A stretch of 64,000 nt of DNA from Paraflavitalea pollutisoli. Its GTDB lineage: Bacteria; Bacteroidota; Bacteroidia; Chitinophagales; Chitinophagaceae. Shown in pieces: positions 17,408 through 25,507 of this stretch. Location: positions 868,001 through 932,000 of the forward strand of contig NZ_JARKMX010000014.1 of the NCBI RefSeq assembly GCF_029360705.1, given 5' to 3'. The position numbers were made by a program, and so were the translations under genes. Under the pieces are notes generated by a model. The model had not been told where the DNA came from and searched no databases. It saw only the letters and a list, made by a program, of their open reading frames with translations. Positions within the stretch are counted from its first letter, which is position 1; each line of letters begins with the position of its first letter.

Positions 17408-19254
17408 TATTTCATGGTCACGAGGTTGATATCGTATAACTTCTTATGCACTTCTTTCAGGCGTTGCACAGGTATTTTGAACACCTTGCGGTCGTAGGTG
17501 AGCAAACCATTGGTTTCAACCTCCACGTCTGTCGTTTGCGTATACACAGCAGCCGACAGTCCCTTTTTGATCAGTGCGGGAAATTTGTCGATGAGCTGTG
17601 CATAATTGGTTGCCAGTTCATCCTGGCTCTTGAAACTGCGGTATCCCCAGTTGTTCTTATCCTGCCAGGTATGGCCTTCGAGTGGTAAGCCAAGGCCACC
17701 AAACTCACCCAATACGATCACATACTTATTTCCGTATATATCGGCACTGGGCATAGCAGGCTGCGGATAATTGTGCAGATCGATGATATGTCCCGCAGCA
17801 TGGAAATTACCACCACTGGCTGTGTTGACCAGGCGAGAAGGATCAAGTTTGCTGGTCCAGTCAACGATTTCTTTGGTTTTGAACTGTCCCCAGGCTTCGT
17901 TAAATGGTACCCACACGATGATGCTGGGGAAATTGTGCAGTGATTCCATGATCGCCTGCCATTCGGTACGGTAGATCTTCTCAGAAGCTGCACTGCGCTC
18001 CATATCATATCCGATACCTTCTATAGCCGGGCGAGGTTCCCAGCGGGCACCCAGATCACCGCTTGGCATATCCTGCCATACCAGCATACCCAGCTGATCG
18101 CAATGGTAATACCAGCGGGCAGGCTCCACCTTCACGTGTTTGCGGATCATGTTGAAGCCCATTTCCTTTGTTTGCACGATATCGAATTTCAAGGCTTCAT
18201 CAGTCGGCGCAGTATAAAGACCATCGGGCCACCAACCCTGATCGAGGGGGCCGTATTGGAATACAAATCGATTGTTGAGCAACATGCGCTGGATGCCGTT
18301 GGCATCAGCAGCCATGGATATTTTACGCATGGCGAAATAACTGTCTGCCTCATCTACCACTTTCCCACTGCGCAGCACCTGCACTTTCAGACCATAGAGG
18401 AAGGGAGACTCGGGCGTCCACAGTTTGGGATTATCGATGACCGCTTTTACCGGCTGTCCGGCAGCGGTACTGTATTCGTTCAATTTAGCAGCTCCATCGA
18501 GGATAGTCACTTTTACCAGGTCGCCGCTTTGTGCATTGGCTACATTCGTCTCTACGGAAATGGTTTTGTTGTCAATGTCCGGTGTCTGGCGGGTCGTTAC
18601 AATATGTGTTTTAGCCACCGTTTCGAGCCACACCGTTTGCCAGATACCGGTTACCGGGGTGTACCAGATACCGTTTGGCTTTTTTACTTGTTTGCCGCGG
18701 GGCTGAGGGCCTTCATCCGAAGGATCCCATACGGAAACAGCAAATTCCTGTTCTTTACTTTTCTTCAGAAAAGGAGTAATATCGACCGAGAATGGATCAA
18801 AGCCACCTTCGTGGGTGGCAGCCTGCTGGCCATTCACATAGATGGTACAGCGCCAATCAACAGCACCGAAATGAAGTAATATTTGCTGATCCTTTTTAGC
18901 AGCAGGAATAGCGATCAGTCGTTTATACCACAGTACACTGTCTTTTCCCACTGTTTTACCAACTCCCGACAAGGCCGACTCAACTGCATAAGGTACCAGG
19001 ATGTTTCCAGCGAAGGAAGCAGGCAAGGTGGATTCCTGTGCTTTGGGCAGAATGGCGTACTGCCACAGGCCGTTGAGGTTTTGCCAGTTTTTGCGTACCA
19101 GCTGCGGCCGGGGATATTCGGGCAGCGGAGCAGCAGGATTTACATTTGCCGACCATTGGGTCGTAATATGACCTGGCACAACTTGCCAGCTTTGTTGGGA
19201 ATAGAGGCTACCGGTCAGTAATAACAGCAGTAAGAAGACGGGTACACGTTGCAT
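17407..19254 (-). CDS. Glycoside hydrolase family 2
   Basis: A 615-residue secreted enzyme with a signal peptide ending near 'GSLYSQ'. The order is a sugar-binding domain (about 40-190, with 'VDWRCTIYVNGQQAATHEGGF'), an immunoglobulin-like domain, and a TIM barrel. Catalytic acid/base Glu453 is in 'PFNEAWGQ' and the nucleophile Glu517 in 'LGEFGG'. GH2 includes beta-galactosidases, beta-mannosidases and beta-glucuronidases, and arabinosidases; I cannot choose between them. At 615 residues it is shorter than LacZ-type enzymes, consistent with the compact PUL GH2 type. A hairpin terminator separates it from the susCD transcript, and a near-consensus -7 motif (TACATTTA, near 19261) directly upstream suggests its own promoter. 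Confidence 0.88.
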   Translation of the reverse strand: MQRVPVFLLLLLLTGSLYSQQSWQVVPGHITTQWSANVNPAAPLPEYPRPQLVRKNWQNLNGLWQYAILPKAQESTLPASFAGNILVPYAVESALSGVGKTVGKDSVLWYKRLIAIPAAKKDQQILLHFGAVDWRCTIYVNGQQAATHEGGFDPFSVDITPFLKKSKEQEFAVSVWDPSDEGPQPRGKQVKKPNGIWYTPVTGIWQTVWLETVAKTHIVTTRQTPDIDNKTISVETNVANAQSGDLVKVTILDGAAKLNEYSTAAGQPVKAVIDNPKLWTPESPFLYGLKVQVLRSGKVVDEADSYFAMRKISMAADANGIQRMLLNNRFVFQYGPLDQGWWPDGLYTAPTDEALKFDIVQTKEMGFNMIRKHVKVEPARWYYHCDQLGMLVWQDMPSGDLGARWEPRPAIEGIGYDMERSAASEKIYRTEWQAIMESLHNFPSIIVWVPFNEAWGQFKTKEIVDWTSKLDPSRLVNTASGGNFHAAGHIIDLHNYPQPAMPSADIYGNKYVIVLGEFGGLGLPLEGHTWQDKNNWGYRSFKSQDELATNYAQLIDKFPALIKKGLSAAVYTQTTDVEVETNGLLTYDRKVFKIPVQRLKEVHKKLYDINLVTMK

Positions 19255-19316
19255 GATAAATGTAATTGATTTGAACCTTAAATCTATTGAATAAATGGGA
19301 ATTAAATAGGTTTAAA

Positions 19317-19349
19317 AGCCATCAGGCAGCTCGGGTCCACCTGATGGCT
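19317..19349 (-). terminator. Hairpin between the susCD-DUF3823 genes and the hydrolase genes of PUL1
   Basis: A perfect 10-bp stem (19317-19326 with 19340-19349) with a 13-base loop, followed on the minus strand by TTTTAAA. It lies 8 bp past the DUF3823 stop. It would end, or partly attenuate, the susC-susD-DUF3823 transcript and lower expression of the enzymes relative to the transporter. Confidence 0.7.
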
Positions 19350-19357
19350 AAATGGTT

Positions 19358-20062
19358 TTAGAATGTGATTTTCTGGATTGGACTATACAGACGATCTTCC
19401 ACTCCGGCGATCTTCACACCTACACGCGCAAAAACATAATTCTGTGCCGGGGTCATGGATGGGATAGCTACACTTAATTGCAGGTTGTTGAGGTCGGTAG
19501 CCCCATTCACCGTAGAATCTTTTCGCTGTACCTGCATATTCCCGTTCGAGCCGACAATAGTGGTTTTGTTGATATACAAGGATACCGATTCAATATTGCG
19601 TGCATTGGCATCCGTAATGATCTTTTCGATCTTCACGGTGGCACTTACCCGCCCATTGGCCTGGGAGAATTGTGCATTGCGTACCATGTAGTAAGGCACT
19701 ACTTCGATGTCGAGGATCTGGTTACCTTTCAGATCGACCAGGAGCGTATCCTTGGCAGCACCTGCTTCTTTCAGCATCCACGGACCCTCATTTTTAGGGA
19801 TCACCAATTTGTAGTTGGCATTGAACAACACAGCGGAGAAATTCCCTTCCTGGGTGATCTGCACATCGATCGGAGCATACAATCCCCAGCCGGATTCCCA
19901 GAGCTGAAAGCGCACCTGGTTCTGTTCTACCATGATTGGTTGTCCCTGGTAGGTGATCCGGCCTTTGAAAGTAGTACCGGGCGGATCGAAATTGTCTTTC
20001 TTGCAAGCGGAGAATACCACCAGCAAGGCAGGTATAGCGAGATAATTGATGATTCGTTTCAT
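19358..20062 (-). CDS. DUF3823 surface lipoprotein (SusE/F-position glycan-binding candidate)
   Basis: A 234-residue lipoprotein: the signal ends in a lipobox with Cys20 ('VVFSAC', followed by KKD). The mature part starts with a carboxypeptidase-regulatory-like repeat ('TTFKGRITYQGQPIMVEQNQVRFQLWESG') and a second beta-sandwich ('SVSLYINKTTIVG'). This is the DUF3823 layout, usually found right after SusD, where SusE/SusF glycan-binding lipoproteins sit in other loci. A glycan-binding role is inferred from that position. It is 40 bp downstream of susD. Confidence 0.82.
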   Translation of the reverse strand: MKRIINYLAIPALLVVFSACKKDNFDPPGTTFKGRITYQGQPIMVEQNQVRFQLWESGWGLYAPIDVQITQEGNFSAVLFNANYKLVIPKNEGPWMLKEAGAAKDTLLVDLKGNQILDIEVVPYYMVRNAQFSQANGRVSATVKIEKIITDANARNIESVSLYINKTTIVGSNGNMQVQRKDSTVNGATDLNNLQLSVAIPSMTPAQNYVFARVGVKIAGVEDRLYSPIQKITF

Positions 20063-20102
20063 GAAATATCGTTTAATAGCTTCTAGTATTGGGTTGGCTA
20101 TC

Positions 20103-21986
20103 CTATTGATTGGGATTACGTACGATCTTCGGATTGCGGTTGATCACGTTATCCCCAATAAAGGAATAATAATTTCCAAGTCTGAAACGGTCGGAAGCCG
20201 TCACGCGATTGGGTAATACTTCTTTGAAAATATACTTCGCATGGTTGGGTCCACCGGGATCATGGATCTTGTAAGGCCATAGTCCCCAGGGCTGCGTATT
20301 GCGTTTGGTAGCCACACCCAGGTTGGCCGTAAGATCCGACGCGGAAATCGCATTCCCATCCCATACAATATGTGCCAGTCGCCAACGCTTCATATCGAAC
20401 AGGTACTGTCCCTCAAAAGCCAGCTCTACCCTACGCTCATGAACGATGCGATCGAACGTGACATCTCCTGCAACAAGCGGCATGGTAAGGCCTGCTCTTG
20501 CGCGCACCGTATTCAGGTAACCAGCTGCTGCCGCTTTATCATTCAATTCAAAGGCAGCCTCTGCAGCGATCAGGTAGATCTCTCCAAGACGGTAACGAAC
20601 AAACCAAACTTCGCTGTTTACGCCACGCTGGCCAGATCCCACAGAAGGGTCCATATATTTACGGACATAGAAACCGGTTTGGGCGCTGAATTGATAACCA
20701 TTGATAGGACCATCATAACCAACTGCCTGTACATCTACATTGTTTACCTTTTGGGTTCCACCGGGCAGGTCCGATGTTACGACTGTACCATTTGCCAGTT
20801 GCAATCCAGCCCAGATGTCTACCCCTTTTCCTTTAAAAGTAGTGCCAGGCAGTATCACAGTGCCAGCAAGGCGCGCATCACGTCCCGCAAAGATCTCAGT
20901 CGGCGTCGTGTAGTAGATATAGTTGCTCCCGCTTTTTGTGGGCAGCGGCGCAAACGTGTTGTCCAACTTCTCGAATTGCTGTACCAGGTTGAGTGAAGGG
21001 TTGAGGCGGCCGCCTTCCTGCTCTTCCGCTGTATAGCGTGGCTGGTTGACAAGCGTGAACCCGTGCACTTTACCGCTCTGCAACTTGTAGTCTTCCACGA
21101 AGATCACTTCGTTGTTGTTCGACTTATCATAGAACAGGGCTGCAAAATTCTCAGACAGGTCTGGCTTTTTATTATACAAGGCATAGGCGCCTGCTTTGCC
21201 TTCCAGCAGGTCTTTGGCTGCCTGCAACGCTTTCTGATAGTAACCATTGGCTTTTTCACCAGGAATGCTTACTTCCAGCCCAGGCAGGGCCACCTGCGGT
21301 GTGGTAGCGCCGTACTTCGCTATGGATCCGGCATACAAAGCCGCTCTTGCCTGCATGGCCAACACGGCACCTTTTGTAGCTCTTGATTTTTCGCCGATAT
21401 TGGTAGGCACCAGATCCTTGATGGCCTCCGCCTCGCTGATCACGAAATCATAGATCTCATGTTCTTTGGCACGAGGGTGTTGGAGGTAGGAAGGATCCCC
21501 GCTGAAGTCATATTGCTCAGGTTCCAGGATCAACGGTACCCCGCCCATTCGTTTCGCCATTTCAAAATAGTAAGAGGCACGCAGAAAGCGGGCTTCTGCG
21601 CCGAGGCGGTTACGATCAGCCTCATTGATCTTGGTAGCCGCTGCACATTTCTTAATAAACAGGTTCATGTCACGTACATAACCATAGTCCCAGGTACCCC
21701 AATCACCGTAACCCCATTCTGAATTGGTGACACGTCCATACTGACCGTTATCAGAAGGAAAAGCATCGTTAAGATTAACCATGCTGGCCCAATCCTCAAC
21801 TGACTCCATATCCCAATAGCGATTGTACAAGTTACCCAACAGCGAAAGTGCCAATGATGGATCACTCCACATTTGTTCTTCACTGAACAGGTTGGTAGGT
21901 TGTTTATTGAGGAAAGCGTCGTCTTTCAGACAACCGGTCATAGAAGTTGCCAGTGCTATATAAGTGATCGTTATTAACTTTTTCAT
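20103..21986 (-). CDS. SusD/RagB-family outer-membrane glycan-binding lipoprotein (PUL1)
   Basis: A 627-residue surface lipoprotein that caps the SusC channel and captures oligosaccharides. The signal peptide ends in a lipobox with Cys19 ('TSMTGC'). The N-terminal SusD-like helical part ('FLNKQPTNLFSEEQMW', 'RFLRASYYFEMAKRMGGVPLI') and C-terminal RagB part ('RLGEIYLIAAEAAFELND', 'RRVELAFEGQYLFDMKRW') are intact. ATG at 21986 is preferred to an upstream TTG because it starts the lipoprotein signal. It is 17 bp after susC, in the same operon. Confidence 0.95.
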   Translation of the reverse strand: MKKLITITYIALATSMTGCLKDDAFLNKQPTNLFSEEQMWSDPSLALSLLGNLYNRYWDMESVEDWASMVNLNDAFPSDNGQYGRVTNSEWGYGDWGTWDYGYVRDMNLFIKKCAAATKINEADRNRLGAEARFLRASYYFEMAKRMGGVPLILEPEQYDFSGDPSYLQHPRAKEHEIYDFVISEAEAIKDLVPTNIGEKSRATKGAVLAMQARAALYAGSIAKYGATTPQVALPGLEVSIPGEKANGYYQKALQAAKDLLEGKAGAYALYNKKPDLSENFAALFYDKSNNNEVIFVEDYKLQSGKVHGFTLVNQPRYTAEEQEGGRLNPSLNLVQQFEKLDNTFAPLPTKSGSNYIYYTTPTEIFAGRDARLAGTVILPGTTFKGKGVDIWAGLQLANGTVVTSDLPGGTQKVNNVDVQAVGYDGPINGYQFSAQTGFYVRKYMDPSVGSGQRGVNSEVWFVRYRLGEIYLIAAEAAFELNDKAAAAGYLNTVRARAGLTMPLVAGDVTFDRIVHERRVELAFEGQYLFDMKRWRLAHIVWDGNAISASDLTANLGVATKRNTQPWGLWPYKIHDPGGPNHAKYIFKEVLPNRVTASDRFRLGNYYSFIGDNVINRNPKIVRNPNQ

Positions 21987-22003
21987 TGAGCGCAAGTGTT
22001 AGA

Positions 22004-25000
22004 TTATAAGGAAAGGTTTACGCCTACATTCACCACACGGCTCTGCGGATACTGCAGACCATTGTCATCGATTACCTCAGGATCGATACCGTATTTATTC
22101 AGGTTATCGATCGAGAACAGGTTGTATACATTCACGTAGAATCTTGCTCTTTGTACCTTAACCCTGTTCAGAAGATTCTTTGGAATAGCATAACCTACTT
22201 CAATAGTACGCGCACGGATATAAGTTACATTGTGCAACCAATAGGTACTGTTGCGATAGTTGCTATGACCACCATTGTTGTATCGGAAGGCCGGGTATTT
22301 TCCGGGAATCCATTTACTGTTGAGGTCAAAAGGATTTTCATGGCGCCAGCGATCGGTCAGCATCAGGTTAAGCGCACCCTCATTTTGGAAAGGCCACCTT
22401 TGCTCCCAGTTCTGGTTCCAGGCGTACATACCACCACCAGAGAAGTCAGCAGTGAAGTCTACTCCCTTGTACTGCAAACCGATGCTGAAACCGAAGGTGA
22501 TGTTGGGCTGTCCGCCAGTGGTATAACCGATCGGCCTTTCGTCGTATCCAGTAATGCGTCCATCACCATTAATATCTTCATAGATGATATCGCCGGGCAA
22601 CAAGGTCTTATTGCCTTGCCCGTCCTGATCTACCGGGTGGTTATTGATTTGCTCCTGTGTCTGGAATTGACCCTGAGAAACATATCCCCAGAATATATCG
22701 CGGTAACGGTCAGGGCTTGTATTGCCAGAATTGCGGAAGTGATCCCAGGAATTGTTCCAGCGTGGCTTGTACGATTTCACGAATTTGCCACGGGAGATCA
22801 TACCGTTGCCACTTACCGTGTAATTCAGGTTCCCCATTTTGCCTGTGTAAGCCAATGAAGCTTCGAAACCGGTTTGCGATTCATCACGTACGTTTTCATC
22901 AGGTAATCCATATCCAAGCTCTTCAGGCAACAGGATATCGTATTTCTGACCACGAAGACCAGACCGGAGACGATAGAAATAGTCCACCGAACCGCGCAGA
23001 GCGTTGTTGAACAGGGCGAAATCGGCTCCGATATCAGTGATCTTACTCTTATACCAGGTGATGTTCTTGATTGGCTCACCACGGTTCACAGAGGTGATCA
23101 GCGCTGACCCACTAAGGATGGCGATACCTGCATTGTAGTTATACCCAGACAGGTAGTCAAATGGACCGATACCTACGTCATCATCCCCTGTGATACCCCA
23201 GGAGGCCCTTATTTTGAAGTCGGAGATCACAGAATTGCTACCGGCTACCTTGTTGAAGAAATTCTCTTCAGACAATCTCCAGGCGCCCGATACATAGGGG
23301 AAGTAACCTACCCTTCTGTCCGGTGCAAATTTCCAGGATGCGTCGCGACGTACCGAAGCCTCAAAAATGTATTTGTTGGAGTAGCTATAGTTGACCCGGC
23401 CTATGTAACCGATACGGGCCTCGCGGTCGTCTCTGTCATCATAGCGATCCATCGTAGAGAAATAGATCAACGGTAAGGCGTTAGTTTTGGGCACTGCATG
23501 CAGGTAATAATCGAGGTTGCGGATATCCTGTTTTTCCGCGACGGCTGTAGCACCTATAGTATGTTCACCAAAAGTCCGGTTATAGCTCAATTGCCATTGC
23601 CAGATATTACGCATTACCTTGCTGGTACCACGTTCGCGCCAGGGATTGGTTACTGACGCAGTTACTTTATAGGTATCTGTTGTCGGATCGTAGTTGTAGG
23701 CGTCGTAGGTATACTCGTGGCCGTTCATGACCTTATCGGCCAGGTAGTAAGAGAACTGCGCCCGGGCGGAAAGTCCTTTTACATAAGGAACCTGGTACTC
23801 GGCATTGAAGTTGGTTTGCAATACGCGCCAGTCTTCACGCCAATAACCCGACCTGGCTTTGTTGAGCAGGCCCCAGTTGGTTTCATTGTGGCGGATATCC
23901 TGCAGGTATAGTGGATTGTCGTTGGCATAGGGACGGTCCATGGGTGTATTGCGCAGCAGTGCAAAGCGCGGGGCCCAATAGTCATCCTGACCAGGAACAC
24001 CGGGCTGATCGCGTGTTTCGATGCGACCATTGATCTGCACACCTACTTTCAATCCATCGGCAATCTTCGCCTCTACGTTACTTTGAATATTGGTACGCCC
24101 GAACGTGAATTCCCGGCCCAATACGGCTGTCTGATCAAAGCGGGTAACGGAGAAATAGTAGTTGATGCGGTCCGATCCACCAGTTGCGCTCGCATTGATA
24201 GAAGACATGGGCGCATTCTTTTGGATAATATAGTCATACCAGTCAAAGCTCTTGTAGCCATACTCGGTGCCCTGTTTGAATTTCTCCAACTGATCCTGGG
24301 TAATGGACGTGCTACCAAATTGGTTCATCTCGGCCTCTGCTTTACCCAACATCCAGTCGTAGGAGTTGTTGACGGCGCGAGGGAAACGGGTCCATGTTTG
24401 CCACGCAGTATAGGCATCTACATTTACCGTATTGCGCGTTCCTGTACGCCCGCGTTTGGTAGTCACCACGACAACACCGTTGGCAGCACGTACGCCGTAG
24501 ATGGCCGCCGAGGCGTCTTTCAACACAGTGATGGTCTCAATGTCATTAGGTGCCAGGTTATTGAACTGTCCGGCGTCCTGCTGTATACCATCGATCACAA
24601 ACAACGGATTGCCCATGTTGCGGATCTGGATATTCGCACTCGCGCCAGGTCGTCCATCGGCCATCCGGAAGCTCACGCCGGGGATTTTTCCCGCGAGCCC
24701 CGAGCTGACGGTAGCACCACCATGAACTTTCTCGATATCCTTGGAAGTGATCGTAGAAATGGCCCCGGTAAGGGATTCCTTCTTCCGGGAGCCATAACCG
24801 ATAACGACTACTTCACCAAGGTCTTTATTGGCGCTTTCCAGCGCCACAATTATTTGTTTCTGCGATCCTACACGCACCTCTTTGGCAGTAAATCCAATGG
24901 AGGTAAATACTAGCACGGCTTTATCATTAGCCACTGTCATGGAGAATGCTCCATCAGCACCGCTAACGACGACGTTGGTAGTACCTTTTTCTGTAATGGT

Positions 25001-25192
25001 AATGTTCGGCGCTCCTACGCCCACTGTGTCTTTGACGATACCTGTGATCGGGATTCTGGCCCCGTCCTGGGCCTTTGAGAGATTACAAAATACTGAGAGG
25101 AGAAGTAGAAGGAAAAGATGTTTTCCTTTTTGCGGCCAGGGAATGCGGCAGCCTGTCATTCCCGGCAGGGAATAGCTAATCGTACACTTCAT
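22004..25192 (-). CDS. SusC/RagA-family TonB-linked outer-membrane transporter (PUL1)
   Basis: A 1062-residue TonB-dependent transporter that imports oligosaccharides. It has a long basic leader and signal helix (about residues 25-43), a carboxypeptidase-regulatory-like domain (about 48-120, 'IPITGIVKDTVGVGAPNITI'), a plug starting near 'GEVVVIGYGSRKKESLTGAI', and a 22-strand barrel ending in 'NVGVNLSL'. The long leader could be shortened by using Met12. The operon susC-susD-DUF3823 reads away from the divergent sensor-kinase gene, and a LacI-type palindrome lies 27-40 bp upstream of the start. Confidence 0.96.
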   Translation of the reverse strand: MKCTISYSLPGMTGCRIPWPQKGKHLFLLLLLSVFCNLSKAQDGARIPITGIVKDTVGVGAPNITITEKGTTNVVVSGADGAFSMTVANDKAVLVFTSIGFTAKEVRVGSQKQIIVALESANKDLGEVVVIGYGSRKKESLTGAISTITSKDIEKVHGGATVSSGLAGKIPGVSFRMADGRPGASANIQIRNMGNPLFVIDGIQQDAGQFNNLAPNDIETITVLKDASAAIYGVRAANGVVVVTTKRGRTGTRNTVNVDAYTAWQTWTRFPRAVNNSYDWMLGKAEAEMNQFGSTSITQDQLEKFKQGTEYGYKSFDWYDYIIQKNAPMSSINASATGGSDRINYYFSVTRFDQTAVLGREFTFGRTNIQSNVEAKIADGLKVGVQINGRIETRDQPGVPGQDDYWAPRFALLRNTPMDRPYANDNPLYLQDIRHNETNWGLLNKARSGYWREDWRVLQTNFNAEYQVPYVKGLSARAQFSYYLADKVMNGHEYTYDAYNYDPTTDTYKVTASVTNPWRERGTSKVMRNIWQWQLSYNRTFGEHTIGATAVAEKQDIRNLDYYLHAVPKTNALPLIYFSTMDRYDDRDDREARIGYIGRVNYSYSNKYIFEASVRRDASWKFAPDRRVGYFPYVSGAWRLSEENFFNKVAGSNSVISDFKIRASWGITGDDDVGIGPFDYLSGYNYNAGIAILSGSALITSVNRGEPIKNITWYKSKITDIGADFALFNNALRGSVDYFYRLRSGLRGQKYDILLPEELGYGLPDENVRDESQTGFEASLAYTGKMGNLNYTVSGNGMISRGKFVKSYKPRWNNSWDHFRNSGNTSPDRYRDIFWGYVSQGQFQTQEQINNHPVDQDGQGNKTLLPGDIIYEDINGDGRITGYDERPIGYTTGGQPNITFGFSIGLQYKGVDFTADFSGGGMYAWNQNWEQRWPFQNEGALNLMLTDRWRHENPFDLNSKWIPGKYPAFRYNNGGHSNYRNSTYWLHNVTYIRARTIEVGYAIPKNLLNRVKVQRARFYVNVYNLFSIDNLNKYGIDPEVIDDNGLQYPQSRVVNVGVNLSL

Positions 25193-25218
25193 ACGGCAGT
25201 TAATTGTTAGTGAATCAA

Positions 25219-25232
25219 TGGAAACGTTTGCA
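25219..25232. promoter_or_regulatory. Candidate LacI-family operator upstream of susC
   Basis: The site TGGAAACGTTTGCA has a perfect AAACGTTT core and a central CG, as expected for LacI/CcpA-type operators (compare the cre form TGnAAnCGnTnnCA). It lies 27-40 bp upstream of the susC start, within the 315-bp divergent region 25193-25507. The only LacI regulator in the window is encoded in the same PUL (9931-10971). Binding is inferred. Confidence 0.55.
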
Positions 25233-25479
25233 TGGAATGGCGCAATCGCTACTGTTCAAAATATGTTCACCATTCGTCAGTAAATTTTGCATTAATCCAT
25301 TTCATAAGCGACTTTATTCGTCTCATAGTTTCGGCAAAATGTCTCAATCAATAACTCCTAAAGCCTGAAACCCCAGTACTAATACGAATTAGCAGGTTCG
25401 CAACCTGCACAGCATAAAGGAGTTGCGACAGCTTGGAATCTATATGCCGGAGTAGTGCCGGGTGGGTCCGATACTTTAT

Positions 25480-25487
25480 TATATTTG
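25480..25487 (+). promoter_or_regulatory. -7 element of the sensor-kinase promoter (TATATTTG)
   Basis: Exact match to the Bacteroidota -7 consensus TAnnTTTG. It predicts a transcript start near 25494, 14 bases before the TTG at 25508, and so argues against the longer reading frame that would begin at 25433. No convincing -33 TTTG is seen at the usual distance. Confidence 0.65.
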
Positions 25488-25507
25488 TGCAAACCGAACT
25501 TATTGCT

